NCBI GenBank assembly: GCA_026874595.1
Contig: CM049316.1
Location: 39,126,695-39,190,694 of the forward strand
DNA: 64,000 bases
Direction of reading: 5' to 3'
DNA from: Sipunculus nudus
Taxonomy: Eukaryota; Annelida; Sipuncula; Golfingiida; Sipunculidae
Position numbers and translations under genes: made by a program. Numbering within the stretch: position 1 is the stretch's first letter; the number at the start of each line of letters is the position of its first letter. The notes beneath the pieces are model-generated. The model had not been told where the DNA came from and searched no databases. It worked only from the letters and a program-made list of their open reading frames with translations. Of this stretch, positions 1 to 13,005 are shown one piece after another.

Positions 1-80
1 CTTCTGGTCTAAGTTACTGTATGTTATGATTGTCTAAAAATGCAGGTACATAAATACATATAAAATCACAGAAACTATTT

Positions 81-420
81 AACATTACAGTTCCCCAAAA
101 AAGATATTGGAATGTGTAAAACACTGCAAAGTTAACAATGCTTAATATTGTATCACAGGTATAAACACATCCAAATATTTCAGATGGTCCCTATAAATTC
201 ATGATAGTTTTCAAAATGATTACTATCAATTTATTAAAAAAAATAATTTTTTGATATGTAACATTACAGTTCCATTGGAAGAAATATGCATGTTCAAAAC
301 CTTGTACAGTTAACAATTGTATCACAGATATAAACGCACCAAAATAAATATTTTAGATGGTCTATATTACATCATAATGGTTTTCATATTGATTAGTTTC
401 AATTTTTTTAAATATTATCA
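81..420 (+). repeat. Two-copy tandem repeat, period about 180 bp
   Basis: Two diverged copies begin at 82 and 261 with the shared phrase ACATTACAGTTCC. They also share 'gttaacaat', 'gtatcacag', 'tataaac' and 'agatggtc' in the same order. Confidence 0.6.
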
Positions 421-477
421 CGTTTTCTTAGGCAAATACATGCAACCATATTCTGTACATATAATACATATAATACT

Positions 478-483
<6 letters not shown>

Positions 484-541
<58 letters not shown>
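484..541. repeat. (TA)n microsatellite
   Basis: About 29 uninterrupted TA dinucleotides. Confidence 0.95.
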
Positions 542-814
542 CTCTCCCGTTATTAGACAAAAAAGTAAATATTATTTTAATATAAATACGATTTTTTGTA
601 TGAAAAGTATAAATACAGGGCTGTAGAAAAAAGGCCTCAGGAAAAAAAAACCCTTAACCACATATATTACAATATACATTTACCTAAATTTCAATCGATA
701 TACAGATATTTATACCAGTTTGTCACTTGTTTACACGCTGCCTTTAAATAGTAACGCACAAATATAATTTCTCATTATTTAAACAAAAAGTGTGTATCTC
801 CTGTTACGCAAGTA

Positions 815-1005
815 TGCTTTGCTATGTAGCATTGAGCGGTAACACGCTCGGTTTTTTCCGCTGGCGACCCGGGTTCGATCCCAGCTGCTGCCATGAGAGT
901 CCGAGGGCAGGGGTTCTCTCCGGGTTCTCCGGCTTCTTCCACCTATCTCACTACTATCTTCACCTCTATCAGTGTCTTCTATTTTCGCCTTAAATATCTA
1001 ACTGT
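815..1005 (+). mobile_element. tRNA-derived SINE (diverged copy)
   Basis: A pol III A-box-like TAGCATTGAGCGG at 826 and a perfect B box GGTTCGATCCC at 872 are followed by the conserved central phrase CTCCGGGTTCTCCGG, which is shared with the second SINE at 44.8 kb. The tail is not an obvious simple repeat, so the 3' end is approximate. Confidence 0.6.
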
Positions 1006-1880
1006 ATACAGACTCAATCTGTCAGACTCTTTCGTTGCTGAGGGAGCCAGTGCGGACCGGATCTTCCGGAGACCTGTGACTGGCTCAAGCGCCAACTTCC
1101 CTTTCAGTTGGTCAGTTTATAGCATTAACCGATATAGAAAAAGGTGATAAAGAAGCTCCTTGTTAAATTCTTCGGACAAAAAATCAAGCCAAAATCTCAG
1201 AATCACGAAGGAAAAGAACAACAGGACAACCGAGCATTCAGCTGATCATTACATTGTCATTACAAGTACATTGTCATTTGACAACAATGCAAGCACGACA
1301 ACCTGTCGTTCAACCAACTCTTTCTTCCGCCCGTTAACCGTTGCCTGGAACGTCCATATAAATAAGCTCCTCCTTCAGCTCTTTGACACTTATGTCTCCA
1401 CTTTAAGACATTTTGTGGTCTCTCGTGGTCATCCGGCAGCGTTTTAGTAAAAAAAAGTTATCGTCGTTCGCGATTGACATTCGAGCTGTTCATTTTGCCG
1501 AGCAAACGTAAAACAAACGCTAGCGCCCTCTAGTATAAAAACCTGGTTGCTGATCAGCGCCTGCAAGCCGGCAACCAGACAAATCCAGTTCCTGCAATTT
1601 TGGTTATTATGACAGGGATTTTGTGACAGATAATATCGAAGTTTCAGATTTATAACGAACCATTCGAAAGTCCTTCAAATTATTGAGTTTTGGAATAAGA
1701 ACATTTGAAAAGTTAGGGCTACATGAATAGTCAATAGCTTCCAGTGGAGTCCAGTATAAAGGAGCTCAATTCTTGTGTCCAAATCGCACTTGAACTGAAG
1801 CCGCGAACGAGGAGATATCGCCAGCAGGACAGAAGCCGCAAATCTTACAGTGCCATCGAAAGGTTGGGGTTGAAGACCCT
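1006..1880. other. No recognised gene; isolated TATA-like site
   Basis: I see no coding sequence. A TATAAAA at 1534-1540 lies just downstream of GCGCCCTCTAG and could be a promoter or LTR remnant, but nothing transcribed can be identified next to it. Confidence 0.3.
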
Positions 1881-2195
1881 TAAGGCCAAATAAAATGAAA
1901 GGTATGGTTCTTAGGCACCGCCCCCGTAAATTTTGGTCCCCCACCCATAAAAAAATTATTTTCATTTTCATCTTTCAAGAAGGAAAAATAATACAATTTT
2001 GATAAGATTTCCTTAGTTATGTAGTGCTTTTCTCGATTTTGCAAAATAATTCTGTTAGTTTCATGCTTTTCCCTGATCATGTGACATTTTTATCGAAAAC
2101 ATTTAAAAAAAGGTAAAAGATAAAATACCGCCCGCCTGCACTGATTTCTGAAAAAAAGTGCCTGAGAAGCACTCCTTTTTTATTTTTGGGCCTAA
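1881..2195. mobile_element. MITE with long terminal inverted repeats, copy A
   Basis: It begins TAAGGCCAAATAAAATGAAAGG and ends with the approximate reverse complement (GTGCCTGAGAAGCACTCC ... GGCCTAA). The inner sequence, including GGCACCGCCC near the left and ACTGATTTCTGA near the right, matches copy B at 13006-13288. No coding capacity. Right terminus more diverged than in copy B. Confidence 0.65.
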
Positions 2196-3606
2196 GTTGT
2201 TCTCACTTGTCTCTTTCTTGAAAATGTAATAATTTGACTTTTATCTCACAGTATGAATACAGATTGTAAAAAGTAAAGTTGACTCTTTTAAAGGAGGGTT
2301 CGTTAAAGGCTTCATTTAAAAATTGGTAACTCAAGGTTTCGAGTAGGAGCGTACTTGTAATCCCCAGTGCACAGTAGCGTATAATTTTAGTGGTAATGTA
2401 TTATAAAGCCATAGGCAGCTTAAATGTTTAGTGCAGTTTTAGTCGGGGCTGTCGGTCACTCCTTGTGCAAGTTATAATTATTATGAGGGAAAATACGGGG
2501 TTTTTCCCATAATGTCAATATGTGATGTATCACAAAGATTGTAAATAATGCCACCCACGGTTAGGGCATCACAGGTAACACTGCCAATGTTATTTCGTTT
2601 GGCGCGTCAGGGCTGGTAATATGTAACTTAAATACATAACGTAAATGTTAGACTTAAGTCTGCATAACGGGCATAAGCCCAGGGGCATTTTTTTACGTTC
2701 CCGGTATATGAACTTTTCTAGGCAGTAGACCCTAATGGCATGCATGCCAAAGTAATTGAAATGGCCTTAGGAGTTATGACTATGAGTATTGTGTATGAGT
2801 ATTCTGTGTATTTTTCTGATAATTTTATACCCCCGGTGAGACCACTACGGCGAGACCGAGAGCGCAGGGGGCGCAGAGAGTGGGGTAGCGTCCAGCTGAC
2901 GGACAAGCGGACATCCCGGAAGGATGGAAGTCGGTGAGGCGCAGAGAGGTCGATCGGGTGTGGCCGGCGGAGGAGTGAGGTTCGTCAGAGACGTGACGGG
3001 AGGTATCGAGATACGGCTGGTGAGGACTTGGGCGCACGAGTACTCCATCACAGAAGACCTGGGTCTAGGCAATGACGTCAGAGTACAGCGGATCCTGTGG
3101 GCGTCCCAGGATTTCCAACAGATCTCGATTTTTGTGTTAGAGTAGATATCTAATTAGATAGGGTTACCGCAGTAAAGGTACGTTTATCTTGTATGCTTGT
3201 CTTTGTTATTATTGTGAGCCTTGAGTGAGTGTTTGTGTACACGAGCGCCTGGTTCAGACAGACACACAACGACGCCACATACACGCACAAAGAGATGTCC
3301 ATGATTGGTCGACACCAGGTCCCGGGTCATTATATTCTCCCCTGCAGTAGAAAATCTTCACAGGAGATGTTAATATCACTTTATACAGATTGACAAGACT
3401 TATCTTTCTTTCCAACACTTGCAGCCAGTTCATCAGCCTCTATACTGTAGTCAAGGCATTCCGGTACCAGCCAGTTTGGTAACACAGTGTGGGGCACCTA
3501 TGATAAAGTTCCCCTATGAAATTGTGTTTTTGTTACGATACTAACTGGGAATGGAATTCCATTGCCAGCAAGGAACATACATTGAACTATCCTACATTAA
3601 TCTGGA
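2196..3606. other. Unassigned, with a GC-rich island at 2830-3120
   Basis: The island at 2830-3120 is clearly richer in G and C than its surroundings and open in several frames on both strands. Its predicted peptides show no recognisable domain. It may be a fragment of a retroelement or an untranslated exon. The rest shows nothing. Confidence 0.3.
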
Positions 3607-3634
3607 ATATATATATATATATATATATATATAC
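3607..3634. repeat. (TA)n microsatellite
   Basis: Short TA run immediately upstream of the probable solo LTR. Confidence 0.9.
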
Positions 3635-3636
3635 AT

Positions 3637-4380
3637 TGTTACAGGTGCTCTTTTTATTGTGACACGGGCGTAACTCGTGTTGTGACACCCTCGCCGGGCC
3701 TTTTGTTACATTCGCAGTTTAATCCGTACTGTTTGAACTCTCGTTGTCATGCTAGCCCTGGGCTTTCTCGCCTGGTCGTGAGTCACGTGTGGACCCTGGT
3801 ATGTAGAGACACACACAGCGGTGTTCTTCTAGATGATTCCTGTAACGCGTGTTTACTGTGTTGTGTAAGATCTTTTAGACTGTTCGAGAAGTGGAAAAAT
3901 TCTCGGCTTGGGGTAAAGAGTATATAAAGGGGCTGTGTTTTAGAGCCGAGGGAGCAGCAGAGAAGATTTCCAGCGGTCGCAGAAGCGTGTGTCAGTTTCT
4001 GGGACCTTATCCGATGAGTGCGGCAATTATAGATTTTCTTCAGACTTTCTCCTGGATTTAATGACGAGTCTTGTTTGGACTTCAGTTTACTTTTTGGATT
4101 GTTACAAGAGCTTTACATGGGACTGTCATTCTCTGAGAGTATACATTTAAAGAACTTATCGTTGTGACGTTGGTGGTATCCAGGTACTGTGCACTTTGTG
4201 TATTTTACTGTGTGATTGTATTGATCTGTTGTTATACCGCTGTTTTACTGTATAATTGTATTGATTTAGTGCATTGTAATGTTAGGGTTGTTTTAAGAAT
4301 AAATTATGGTTATTTGTTAACAATAAACCACTGACTTCTTTATTCTTTCGCTTAGACATTTCACGCTGCCTTATGTTACA
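3637..4380 (+). mobile_element. Probable solo LTR
   Basis: A 744-bp block begins TGTTACAGGTG and ends TTATGTTACA (TG...CA). It has the order of parts expected of an LTR: U3-like start, TATATAAAGG at 3921-3930, then polyadenylation signals AATAAA near 4299 and 4322 followed by a T-rich stretch close to the 3' end. It is more GC-rich than its flanks in the first half. No primer-binding site, polypurine tract or internal gag-pol adjoins, and I could not see matching target-site duplications, so it could also be an unrelated promoter-bearing repeat. Confidence 0.5.
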
Positions 4381-4663
4381 GAATCTGATTTTTCTATCTC
4401 CATTACAAAATTTTGTGTTCATCACGCATACGTGATCTGTTTATATTAGGTTCCGTAACAACATATATAAATATATATATATGTTTATCCAAAAGTCGGC
4501 CAGAATGATAGCATATACCACATGCCTGATAGTTTCTCCTTTTGCGTAATCTGAGTTCAGGAGTGCCAAATTGTGATAACATATTCGGGGGATGCATCCT
4601 TACCTAACTTCTCAAGTAATCCTGTTATCTACATGCATCTGACTTGGATTACTTTGGCTCCAG

Positions 4664-5424
4664 CTATAGTCCATGAGCCAGACCCTCCAAAAATAGGGTT
4701 GACTATCAAATAGGGGGACTAAATGCTGTTATTTGTTTCAGTTACTACAGCATCTGAACTGAATGAAAACATGTGATGGACATGCAGTATGCCCAGCTAA
4801 ATGTCTTTTTGGCGACCATCTTTAAAATATGTCAATTTTTGTGTTAATTTTTGGTAATAATTTGGTTTTTGATCGGTCTTGGTCACATTATATTTACCAA
4901 GTGCTAATAAAATGGCGAAATATAACTTTCTACAGATACCCAAACAAATTTTGATGAATAAATGAGATGAATATTAAAATATTGAATCATTTTGTATTAA
5001 AATAAAAAAAAACTTATTTTTAGAATATATTTTTATATATTCCAAAACAATTATTATATTCCAATAATTTGAATGCCTTACATAAATGTATACAAAATAA
5101 TCAAGATATGGCATATTTTCGGCAATATTTAATAGTTTTTAGGCCATTGAAGTGATGCTGTGTGATAACAAGAGTAAAATCACCTAATATCGCCCGTCAG
5201 CAATCAAGTTATTGTAGTTTTAATAAATCATTAAAGAGGTCAAGAGGTCACCTTTTATCATTCTATATTGTTAAAATGTTGAAAAATCTAGCAAAGTATA
5301 TCTTCTAATTAGATGAGAATCAGAATTTCATAAAAAAACAAGGCCTACAGGCCTAATGCGAACCTGTGCAATGGGATTTACATCAGTTAGAATAATGCTT
5401 CCATGATAACATGCTTGATCATTA
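4664..5424 (+). repeat. Interspersed repeat, left arm of a large inverted pair
   Basis: It is similar in reverse complement to 9578-10330. Shared phrases include TATAGTCCATGAGCCA, AAATGTCTTTTTGGCG, GATCGGTCTTGGTC and GCGAACCTGTGCAATGG, in colinear order. The arms are diverged by substitutions and small indels. No coding sequence. Confidence 0.75.
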
Positions 5425-5499
5425 TCCGAAAAGTGCTTGATTGCTTTTCAATTACATGTGTGACACGTACATGTTCATAACAAGTACCAAACATTTTGA

Positions 5500-5960
5500 A
5501 CCTAAGTGCAAGCACCAATTACACAGCGTCACTCCTGGTGAGAAAGCTTATATGCAACACAAAACTGATTGTAAATGGCACCACCAGTTTTTTGTATAAG
5601 AAAGCCACTCAACAAGTATGGACATACAAAATTCCATGAAGATAATTCGAATCACTCTTAGGCTATATGCATAGATATATGAAACAATTGTAGATGGTGC
5701 CACAGGTATTGTACATGACAGAACTGTCCAAAATGTACAGATATGCCTAATTTCAGGCTGATATATAAAATTCCAACTGTTTTAAACAGGAACATACACT
5801 GTGCACAAATCATTTAAGTTGGTGGCAGCCATCAACGATGCATTGACTTGCCAACATTTCAGGTTGATACATGAAAAGTTCTTGAGTATGGTCAACAACG
5901 CTGACAAAGCTCACCTGAGGAAGGCAGTTGCCCCCAATGTCAACTGTGGCTAATTGCCAG
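5500..5960 (+). repeat. Degenerate tandem repeat (period about 120 bp)
   Basis: Three weak units contain 'gattgtaaatggcaccacc', 'caattgtagatggtgccac' and 'taagttggtggcagcc', each followed by a phrase like 'atttcaggctgatatat'. Strongly diverged; boundaries approximate. Confidence 0.4.
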
Positions 5961-6026
5961 GTGTAGCTACTGACCTTTACCGGGCTGCACTGACTGTACT
6001 TTTAACCGTTTGCCTAAACTGAAACA

Positions 6027-6140
6027 GTTGGCGTTCTCCTAAAGATAAAAAATAGATAGAGACAAAATCTTGGCCTGTCGCCAACTCTGAATTAGTTGGC
6101 AGTCTGTCAAGCTGTTTATAGATACAGACAAAATCTCGGC
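6027..6140 (+). repeat. Two-copy 66-bp tandem duplication
   Basis: AGTTGGC...ACAAAATCTTGGCCTGT at 6027 recurs as AGTTGGC...ACAAAATCTCGGCCTGT at 6093. It makes an open frame on the - strand with a repeated peptide, but no coding evidence. Confidence 0.5.
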
Positions 6141-8354
6141 CTGTTGTTAAAAATGTTAACACAGACCGAAAGACTCTGGTAAAATGATTTTTTCATGCTT
6201 ACATATTCATAAATTTATTATCGAAAATGTTTAGTCTATTGAAAGTAAAACCAGAATACAGATTTTTAATAACTTTTATGTTGCCAGTAGACTTTTGCTT
6301 TTATACCAAGAGAGCTCAGTCTGTTACTACATCAAATGTACTAGCTTTGTTTACTAAATTATTTAAATGTCATTTTATTTAAAATGGTCAAATAATTCAG
6401 CCGAAATCATTTAAGTGAACTCTGATCAAAGAAGGACATATAAGAATCGTTTTGGTGCAAAATTAACAGAATTTGAAACAACAGGTTTGCAGAAAAAGAC
6501 TATTGAAGCTCTCAGTTTGATACTTAGTTTGATACAGACAAACTTAAGCTTTCCTTGATCAATGTACTCGGTGAATTCTTATATAACTGTGACAACCCTA
6601 CCCAAGGATAATTCTTGTGAAAAATTATATATCATTCGGCTTGCAATTTCATCGTTACAGATTTAGATGCAGAAGCTGAAAAGGGATAACATTAAAAGGT
6701 GTTTGACCGTAAAAACAGGTCAATAAAGTCGGTGCCACAAAAAAAAACTCAATCTTTCAGCATTTGACATATCACTGATTTTGGGATACTTGCTCTTGCT
6801 GTTCCTGAGAATTTAACGGGGTGGGAGAAGGGGTGTCCCTTGCAGCCCCTTCTAGGCAGATGAATATGCAAATTTGTTGACTACCACACTAACACATAAG
6901 TCATATTATAAAATATTTCAGTGATCCCTAACCGCTCGAAAAGCAGACCGGAATGTGTGATGTACACTCCGGACTTCCAGTTAAAGGCCTGCTTTTGGCC
7001 ACACCTACACACAACTAACCCATGCAAGGGGACATGATAAGCAGGGGACATGATAAGACCTGAAAGAAACACAAAGACAGATTACCTATGATGGAATCCA
7101 GGATAGTCAACAAGTAACTTAATATCTTGAAAACAAACATTACACACGAGCAGTTTTTTTGGAGCATTCAATATGGCTGCAAGCAATCGGTCAGATATAT
7201 CACCAGAGAAAATATGTTGTCTTGTACACATGCATATACCATAACATTTTTCGATACTTCAAATGTTTTACAGTCTCTGTAATAAGAATTAAAACAACAT
7301 CACACGCATAAACCAAAAACGTTACAAATAAAGGAATAGAATTATTGAATATTGTCAATAAAAAGTTCCTGTAGAGTTTCTCTGACGTTGTGTGCAATTG
7401 AATTTTTTTATTGCATATTAAATTAACAATAGCTTGGATTAAACTTTACGACATTATGCTTTATGATTTCGTTAATTGTGATTTTGTTAATGATCATACA
7501 ATAAACCACACTGAAATTAAATTGAAAAGTAAAATAAACCTTACAAATTCGGTTTTTGATAATTAAGGTGTGATTCGTTAAAATAGGCACGTCTATAAAA
7601 AGGTGGGAAAACATTTTAAACTGGGTCATCTTCTTTTCTCAGGTAGCTGGTCACTATAGCTAATCATTATTATGTGAAAATGAATCTTATTAAATGTCAT
7701 ATACATATATTATACGTTGTCTGAGACCAATTTCTCGTCAATATTTGGTATTTTTTTGACTGTGATAGATTTATAGGTATAAGAGATTATATTTATCAGT
7801 GACTCATGTCTATGTTAAATCAAACATAAAACACTGTATGCGGCGTTGGTATTTAGTGATCAGAAAAATGCTGGATCAGAAAGCCTGACGTTCAGGACGA
7901 CCAATACGTTAAGAAATTCTTCTGTCAAAGGACTTCAAAATTGAGATGTAAAAATCATTTAGAAATTACGGGATTGATTTGCCTCCCATATTACATAAGG
8001 ACATAATTAATTGTTTGAAAACGTTTCTCTTTGATTTCCGTTTTAGTTGAAACCATAGTTTAACCGTTTTGTGTGCTTATTCTAGAATTTGAGTAAATAT
8101 ACTTAGAAAATGTCTAAACATTCTAGGCATAACCACTCTTGCAAAAAATAATTTAATAAATAAATAAATACGCCTACATAACATAGTCTTTGCGGTTAAA
8201 AGTCCATGCATGTTTCCATTCATTTATCAATAAGAGTGGTTCATTATGTACGTTTTGTAAAAACCATCTAGTGTCTGTGACAATTTGTCTTACATATTAA
8301 TTCATTCACTCAGTGAGTCCGTCATTCAGGAATCTTTTCATTCTTTTATTGTCC
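6141..8354. other. AT-rich non-coding spacer
   Basis: No coding sequence, RNA gene or repeat boundary that I can support. It is part of the 4.1-kb spacer between the two inverted arms. Confidence 0.4.
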
Positions 8355-8822
8355 AGGCTTTAAAATAAATATTAAAATTAACATTCAAATATATTTTTGC
8401 ACGTTACATATTTTTTCTGTAATATAAAGTAATGAAATGTATATTCCAATTATTTTTGTTCATTTATCCATAAAAAAGGTTCACCATTGTACTGTTATAA
8501 ATAGTGGAAAGACCTAATTGTAAATGAATATAATATAAAAAAAATGGGTTTTAAAAGTCAAAACATTTTAATATATTTAAATGTTTGGCTTTAGGATAAA
8601 TCTTAAAAAATTACATTCAAATATATTTTTGCACGTTACATTTTCCTGTAATATATAAGAATGAAATGTATATTACAATTATTTCTGTTCATTGATCCAT
8701 AAAGAGGATCATTGTTGTCCTGTTATAAACAGGGAAAAGAGCTGAAAGTAAATTAAAATTATATAAATAAAACTGGGTTAAAAAAGTCGAAATCTTTTAA
8801 TATATCTAAATGTTTGGCGGTA
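8355..8822 (+). repeat. Two-copy tandem repeat, period about 232 bp
   Basis: ACATTCAAATATATTTTTGC begins at 8381 and again at 8613. The following phrases (GAAATGTATATT, TTATAAA, AAATGTTTGGC) recur in order. Moderately diverged. Confidence 0.7.
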
Positions 8823-9168
8823 AAGTGTTCACATCCCTTGCCTTTTCAGTGAATTTTCAGCATTTTTTATTATAAAACGTGTGTCCATGAAAATTTAAAT
8901 GTGGCTTTTTTATGGCATTATGGTAAATGAAATTATATATATTTTCCTTTCCTGGGATTCCTTTTGACTGTTTTTATATCAGCCTGGATACCTTAGAGGA
9001 ATAAATGGTAGCAAAATAATTTGTCAAAATTTGTTCCAAAATGAAACCCTGTTTTACTGGACTATGAGGGGTTTTTCTATTTATTGCAACAGGAGGGGTC
9101 GTTTCAAAGAGATCCAAAGGGGTATTAAAAAGAAGTAAAATAAAATAAATATAAATATTATATAAAAC

Positions 9169-9169
<1 letters not shown>

Positions 9170-9206
<37 letters not shown>
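9170..9206. repeat. (GA)n microsatellite
   Basis: About 18 GA dinucleotides. Confidence 0.95.
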
Positions 9207-9211
<5 letters not shown>

Positions 9212-9577
9212 CATAAAGTAGCAATGTTCTTATATTTCAAAATTATCTATTGCTTTTTCTTATATCCAATAACATTATTATATATTTAAGCTTAAATGTT
9301 TACCAGGATATGGGCTGAACAAAAGTGTGACGATATACTAAACATTTGCTGTATCAGTTCATTTTTATTTCAGACAAAATCGTTTCCAAATCCAAATATC
9401 TATTATATTAAAGAACGGGAAAAACAAAGCTGCCATATTGTATAACAGGCGCAAAAATACATTTAGCCTTGAAATTGAAACGTCCGTCAAGTGATTTTAT
9501 ACTATTAATGCATCAAACTAACTGAAACCTATATTATAATAAATAAAAATATACTGAACATGAATCAATCCCTTATG

Positions 9578-10330
9578 TACAATGGTCAAGCATGTTATGC
9601 CTGATGTATATACCATTGCACAGGTTCGCATTCTCTCTGTAGGCCTTGGAATTTTTTAAATTAAATCCTGATTCTCGTATAATTGGAGGGTAATCTTTGC
9701 TAGATTTTTCAATATTTTAATATTAGAAGGTGATAAAAGCTGACCTCTTGACATCTGTAATGATTAATTCAAACTACAAAAACGTTATTGCTGATGGGCG
9801 ATATTGGGTGATTTTTATCTTGTTACCACCCAGTATCACTTCAAAAGCCTGAAAACTAGTAATTTCGCTGAAAATATGCCATGTCAGTGTTATTTTGCAT
9901 ACAGATATGTTAGGTATTCAAAACATTTTAAGTAAATGTTTATTTTGTAAAATATATTCATACTCAAAAGAAAACTGGCGGGTTTTTTTTATTTTGAATA
10001 CAAGATTGATCAATATTTTAATATTTCCCTCATATTATTTATAAAAATTTGTTTGGGTATATGTAGAAAGTTATGTTTCGTCATTTCAACAGCTCTTGGT
10101 AAACATAATGTGGACCAGACCGATCACGAACCAAATAATTAACAAAAATTAAATTGTATTAAAAAATGCACATTTTTTAAAGATGGCCGCCAAAAAGACA
10201 TTTAGTTGGGCATGCTGCACGTCCATCAGATGTTTTCATACAGTTCAAATACCGTAGTAACTGAAAAACATAATGGCATTTAGTCCCCTAATTTGGTAGT
10301 CAAAACTGTTCTGGCTCATGGACTACTATA
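9578..10330 (-). repeat. Interspersed repeat, right arm of a large inverted pair
   Basis: Reverse-complement partner of 4664-5424; see that entry. The two arms are 4.1 kb apart and could pair as an RNA foldback if transcribed together. Confidence 0.75.
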
Positions 10331-11392
10331 GAGACCGGCAGTCAAAAGAAGCTAAAAAACTTTCTTTGCTACACACTTCGGTAAAAATATATTTTGGAGC
10401 CGGCTCATTCAGGTACTTCAGGTGGCACGCCATGAAATGTTATCGGTAGTGTACCATGAATACTATCACTTTGTCCTACCGCTGTGAGGTGATACTTTAG
10501 ACACGCTTGTATAAACAGAAACCTTGTAATGTTCCTGTCAGTCAATGACACTGTACTTTGTAAAAGGTTTTTTTTAACAATTTAACATTCAAACAATTCA
10601 AGTCACCGGTGTTTTAATTGTTATAATATGGACTATATTATACACATACTAAACGTAAAATCTCAAAATAAAAAAAAGTATAATTACAAGCAGGAAAACA
10701 GTATCAAGGCATTCAGTGTCCGAATAAGTGCAAACAATTTACCGATGGTGGTTTAATTTTAATCTAGTGAGCTCTTTCTGACTGTATTGACAAATAATAA
10801 TATATCTAAAAATATAATTCTACATACACACATTTAAATAAATAATGATAGGTCAAGTTACACCCCAGCCGACAAACAACATAACCTTATTTCATCCTTA
10901 GACATTTTGCTAATATTGCTTAACTGTTCACATATACAAAAATGCCCTGTACGTTATCCAGTAGATCGTCATGTTGAAAACAACTACACACTTAAAGTCA
11001 AATATGTTATTTGAAATTATACCAAATAAACATTGTCATAAAAATGTGTTTAACAGCAGTCAGAAGATCCATTTTACATGGCATTCAGCTGATTGACAAA
11101 TCAGGCATATCCTATGAATAACCGGTTTATGAAGATACACTATGCATGTGCTGAAGAACACTAGACATATTCATTCTTCATTAAATGTATATGCAATGTG
11201 ACTGCGGGTAGAACAGGAATGCAATCAACATAACTCATCTATAGACAAGTCCGATCGTCAAAGAAGATTTAAGCATCAAACGAACTCTCTTACCAAACCT
11301 AGTTGACTGCTCCTTGTCACCCCCCCCCCCCCACCATCGTGAGACATCAGATTTGGGTAATCAATACAGATTGTGTTGTGTATACATCTTGC

Positions 11393-11451
<59 letters not shown>

Positions 11452-13005
11452 TATGTGCATAGATATGTATTCGTCCGTTCTTGGTATGAAGTACGACCTT
11501 CCAGAGAAACTACTTGAATGGCCTGATAGGTCAGCCCTATTTCATCTGAATGAATAAATTGTTTCCTAATTTTGTTTTCAATTAATTCCTATTTGTTGTT
11601 CTATAATGACATGAAGAAATTGAATAAACATTTCTCAAACTGCCGGGCTGTCAGAATACATTATTCCTGTATCTTTTTTAACATTTCTGAATTTTCATCA
11701 ATTTTTACTAATAAAGTTTAACTCTCCCAGCCTAAAATATTAATAGTGAAAACTCCCCAGTATTCATATGCCGCATGAAAATGCAAGAATATGGGACAAG
11801 AGCGCGTGCATTGTTTAAAATCTGTGTAATAAATGTATAATTGTTTTCTGGCAGTGTATTTTAAAGATTATAATTTTTTTTCTAACCTTAGTGGAATAAA
11901 GTTTTTTTATATCAGTAGGGTACTAGTGGTGTAAAAAAAGAATAATTGTGATGTAATAGCATTATAACTGATGCTTTATCAAGGTGAACAAGAACCTCAG
12001 ACCGCCTTAAGAGTTTATTACACCGCCTCGACACTTGATTTCAGCATTTATTAATACGTTTGAAACATATCTGACCTTCCAAATGATGTACTATTGTATA
12101 ATTGAATTTAAAATATGGAATGATCTATAAAATATATTTAAAAGAAACCACTGAGGTGATGCGTAATCTACACCAAGTATGTATTGTACGTATCCGTATA
12201 TGTTGGCGCTTGCGTTAAGATTGTTCCACCTTCGCGGACATGCGCGCTATATATCGAATGCCTCTCTAATCAAATGTTTTAAAGCATGTAGTTTTACTCC
12301 TTTGTAATTTCACTCTCAGTATGTGTATGTTAGACTACCTCATCTAACAAAGTCAAACTAATCTTTTAAACCGTATACATAACAGTTAACTTGTAATAAA
12401 TTTTGTTTAATAACATTGGAAACATACACCTATGGTCCAAGGAAAAGACTTAGAAAACGAAAGAGGCAATTTAAGCAACATTACAATGGTAACCACGCTT
12501 ATGTGCAGCAGGTCCATTGGTAATGTACATGGAATTTTCCCCCAGTATCGTAATGGTGATTGGTTATGTTCGGTTTTGTAAACTAAAAAAAAAAAAAAAA
12601 ATCAGACGACAACCACGTATTTATAATTAAATTAGGGTATACCTCCAACAGTTTACAGATAAAAAAATATGATTATTATCTCTTTTTTATCATTTAATGC
12701 ATGGGATCCGAGTACTTAGTGTTAATCCTCTCGAACAGATGTCACATGGTGGTGTATGCTTTATATAGGTATTTACTTTTAAGCCCCATTAACCTTCAGC
12801 TCGATGTACTTATGTTATAAGTTATGACGAATATTTGTAAAAATATGGCCAGTGCACAGTAATGAACCACTCCATTTGTGAACATTTGTAAACTCTCCTT
12901 ATATACACGTCTCAGTCTACCACGAAAATGACGTTAGTATGAAACATTATTGATGAGCGGCACCACCACATGGCGCGATGAATCCGTGTTGAAAATTTGC
13001 ATTGA
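10331..13005. other. AT-rich non-coding stretch with simple repeats
   Basis: It contains a C run (11321-11332), a (TA)n run (11399-11450) and an A run (12583-12600). I see no gene. Confidence 0.5.
11399..11450. repeat. (TA)n microsatellite
   Basis: About 26 TA dinucleotides. Confidence 0.95.

Noticed and set aside
317-541. Open frame ending in repeated Ile-Tyr
   Set aside because: It is only translation of the (TA)n tract; the same applies at 11314-11517, 57551-57772, 63181-63390 and 63257-63439.
818-900. tRNA gene
   Set aside because: The A and B boxes are there, but the cloverleaf is not and a SINE core follows; the same holds at 44793.
1534-1540. TATA box of a gene
   Set aside because: No coding exon or recognisable transcript follows; kept only as a remark.
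2830-3145. GC-rich block as an exon of a second gene
   Set aside because: Open frames on both strands overlap, with no domain, splice pattern or codon evidence.
8974-9240. Open frame with repeated Leu-Ser on the - strand
   Set aside because: Produced by the (GA)n microsatellite; no domain.
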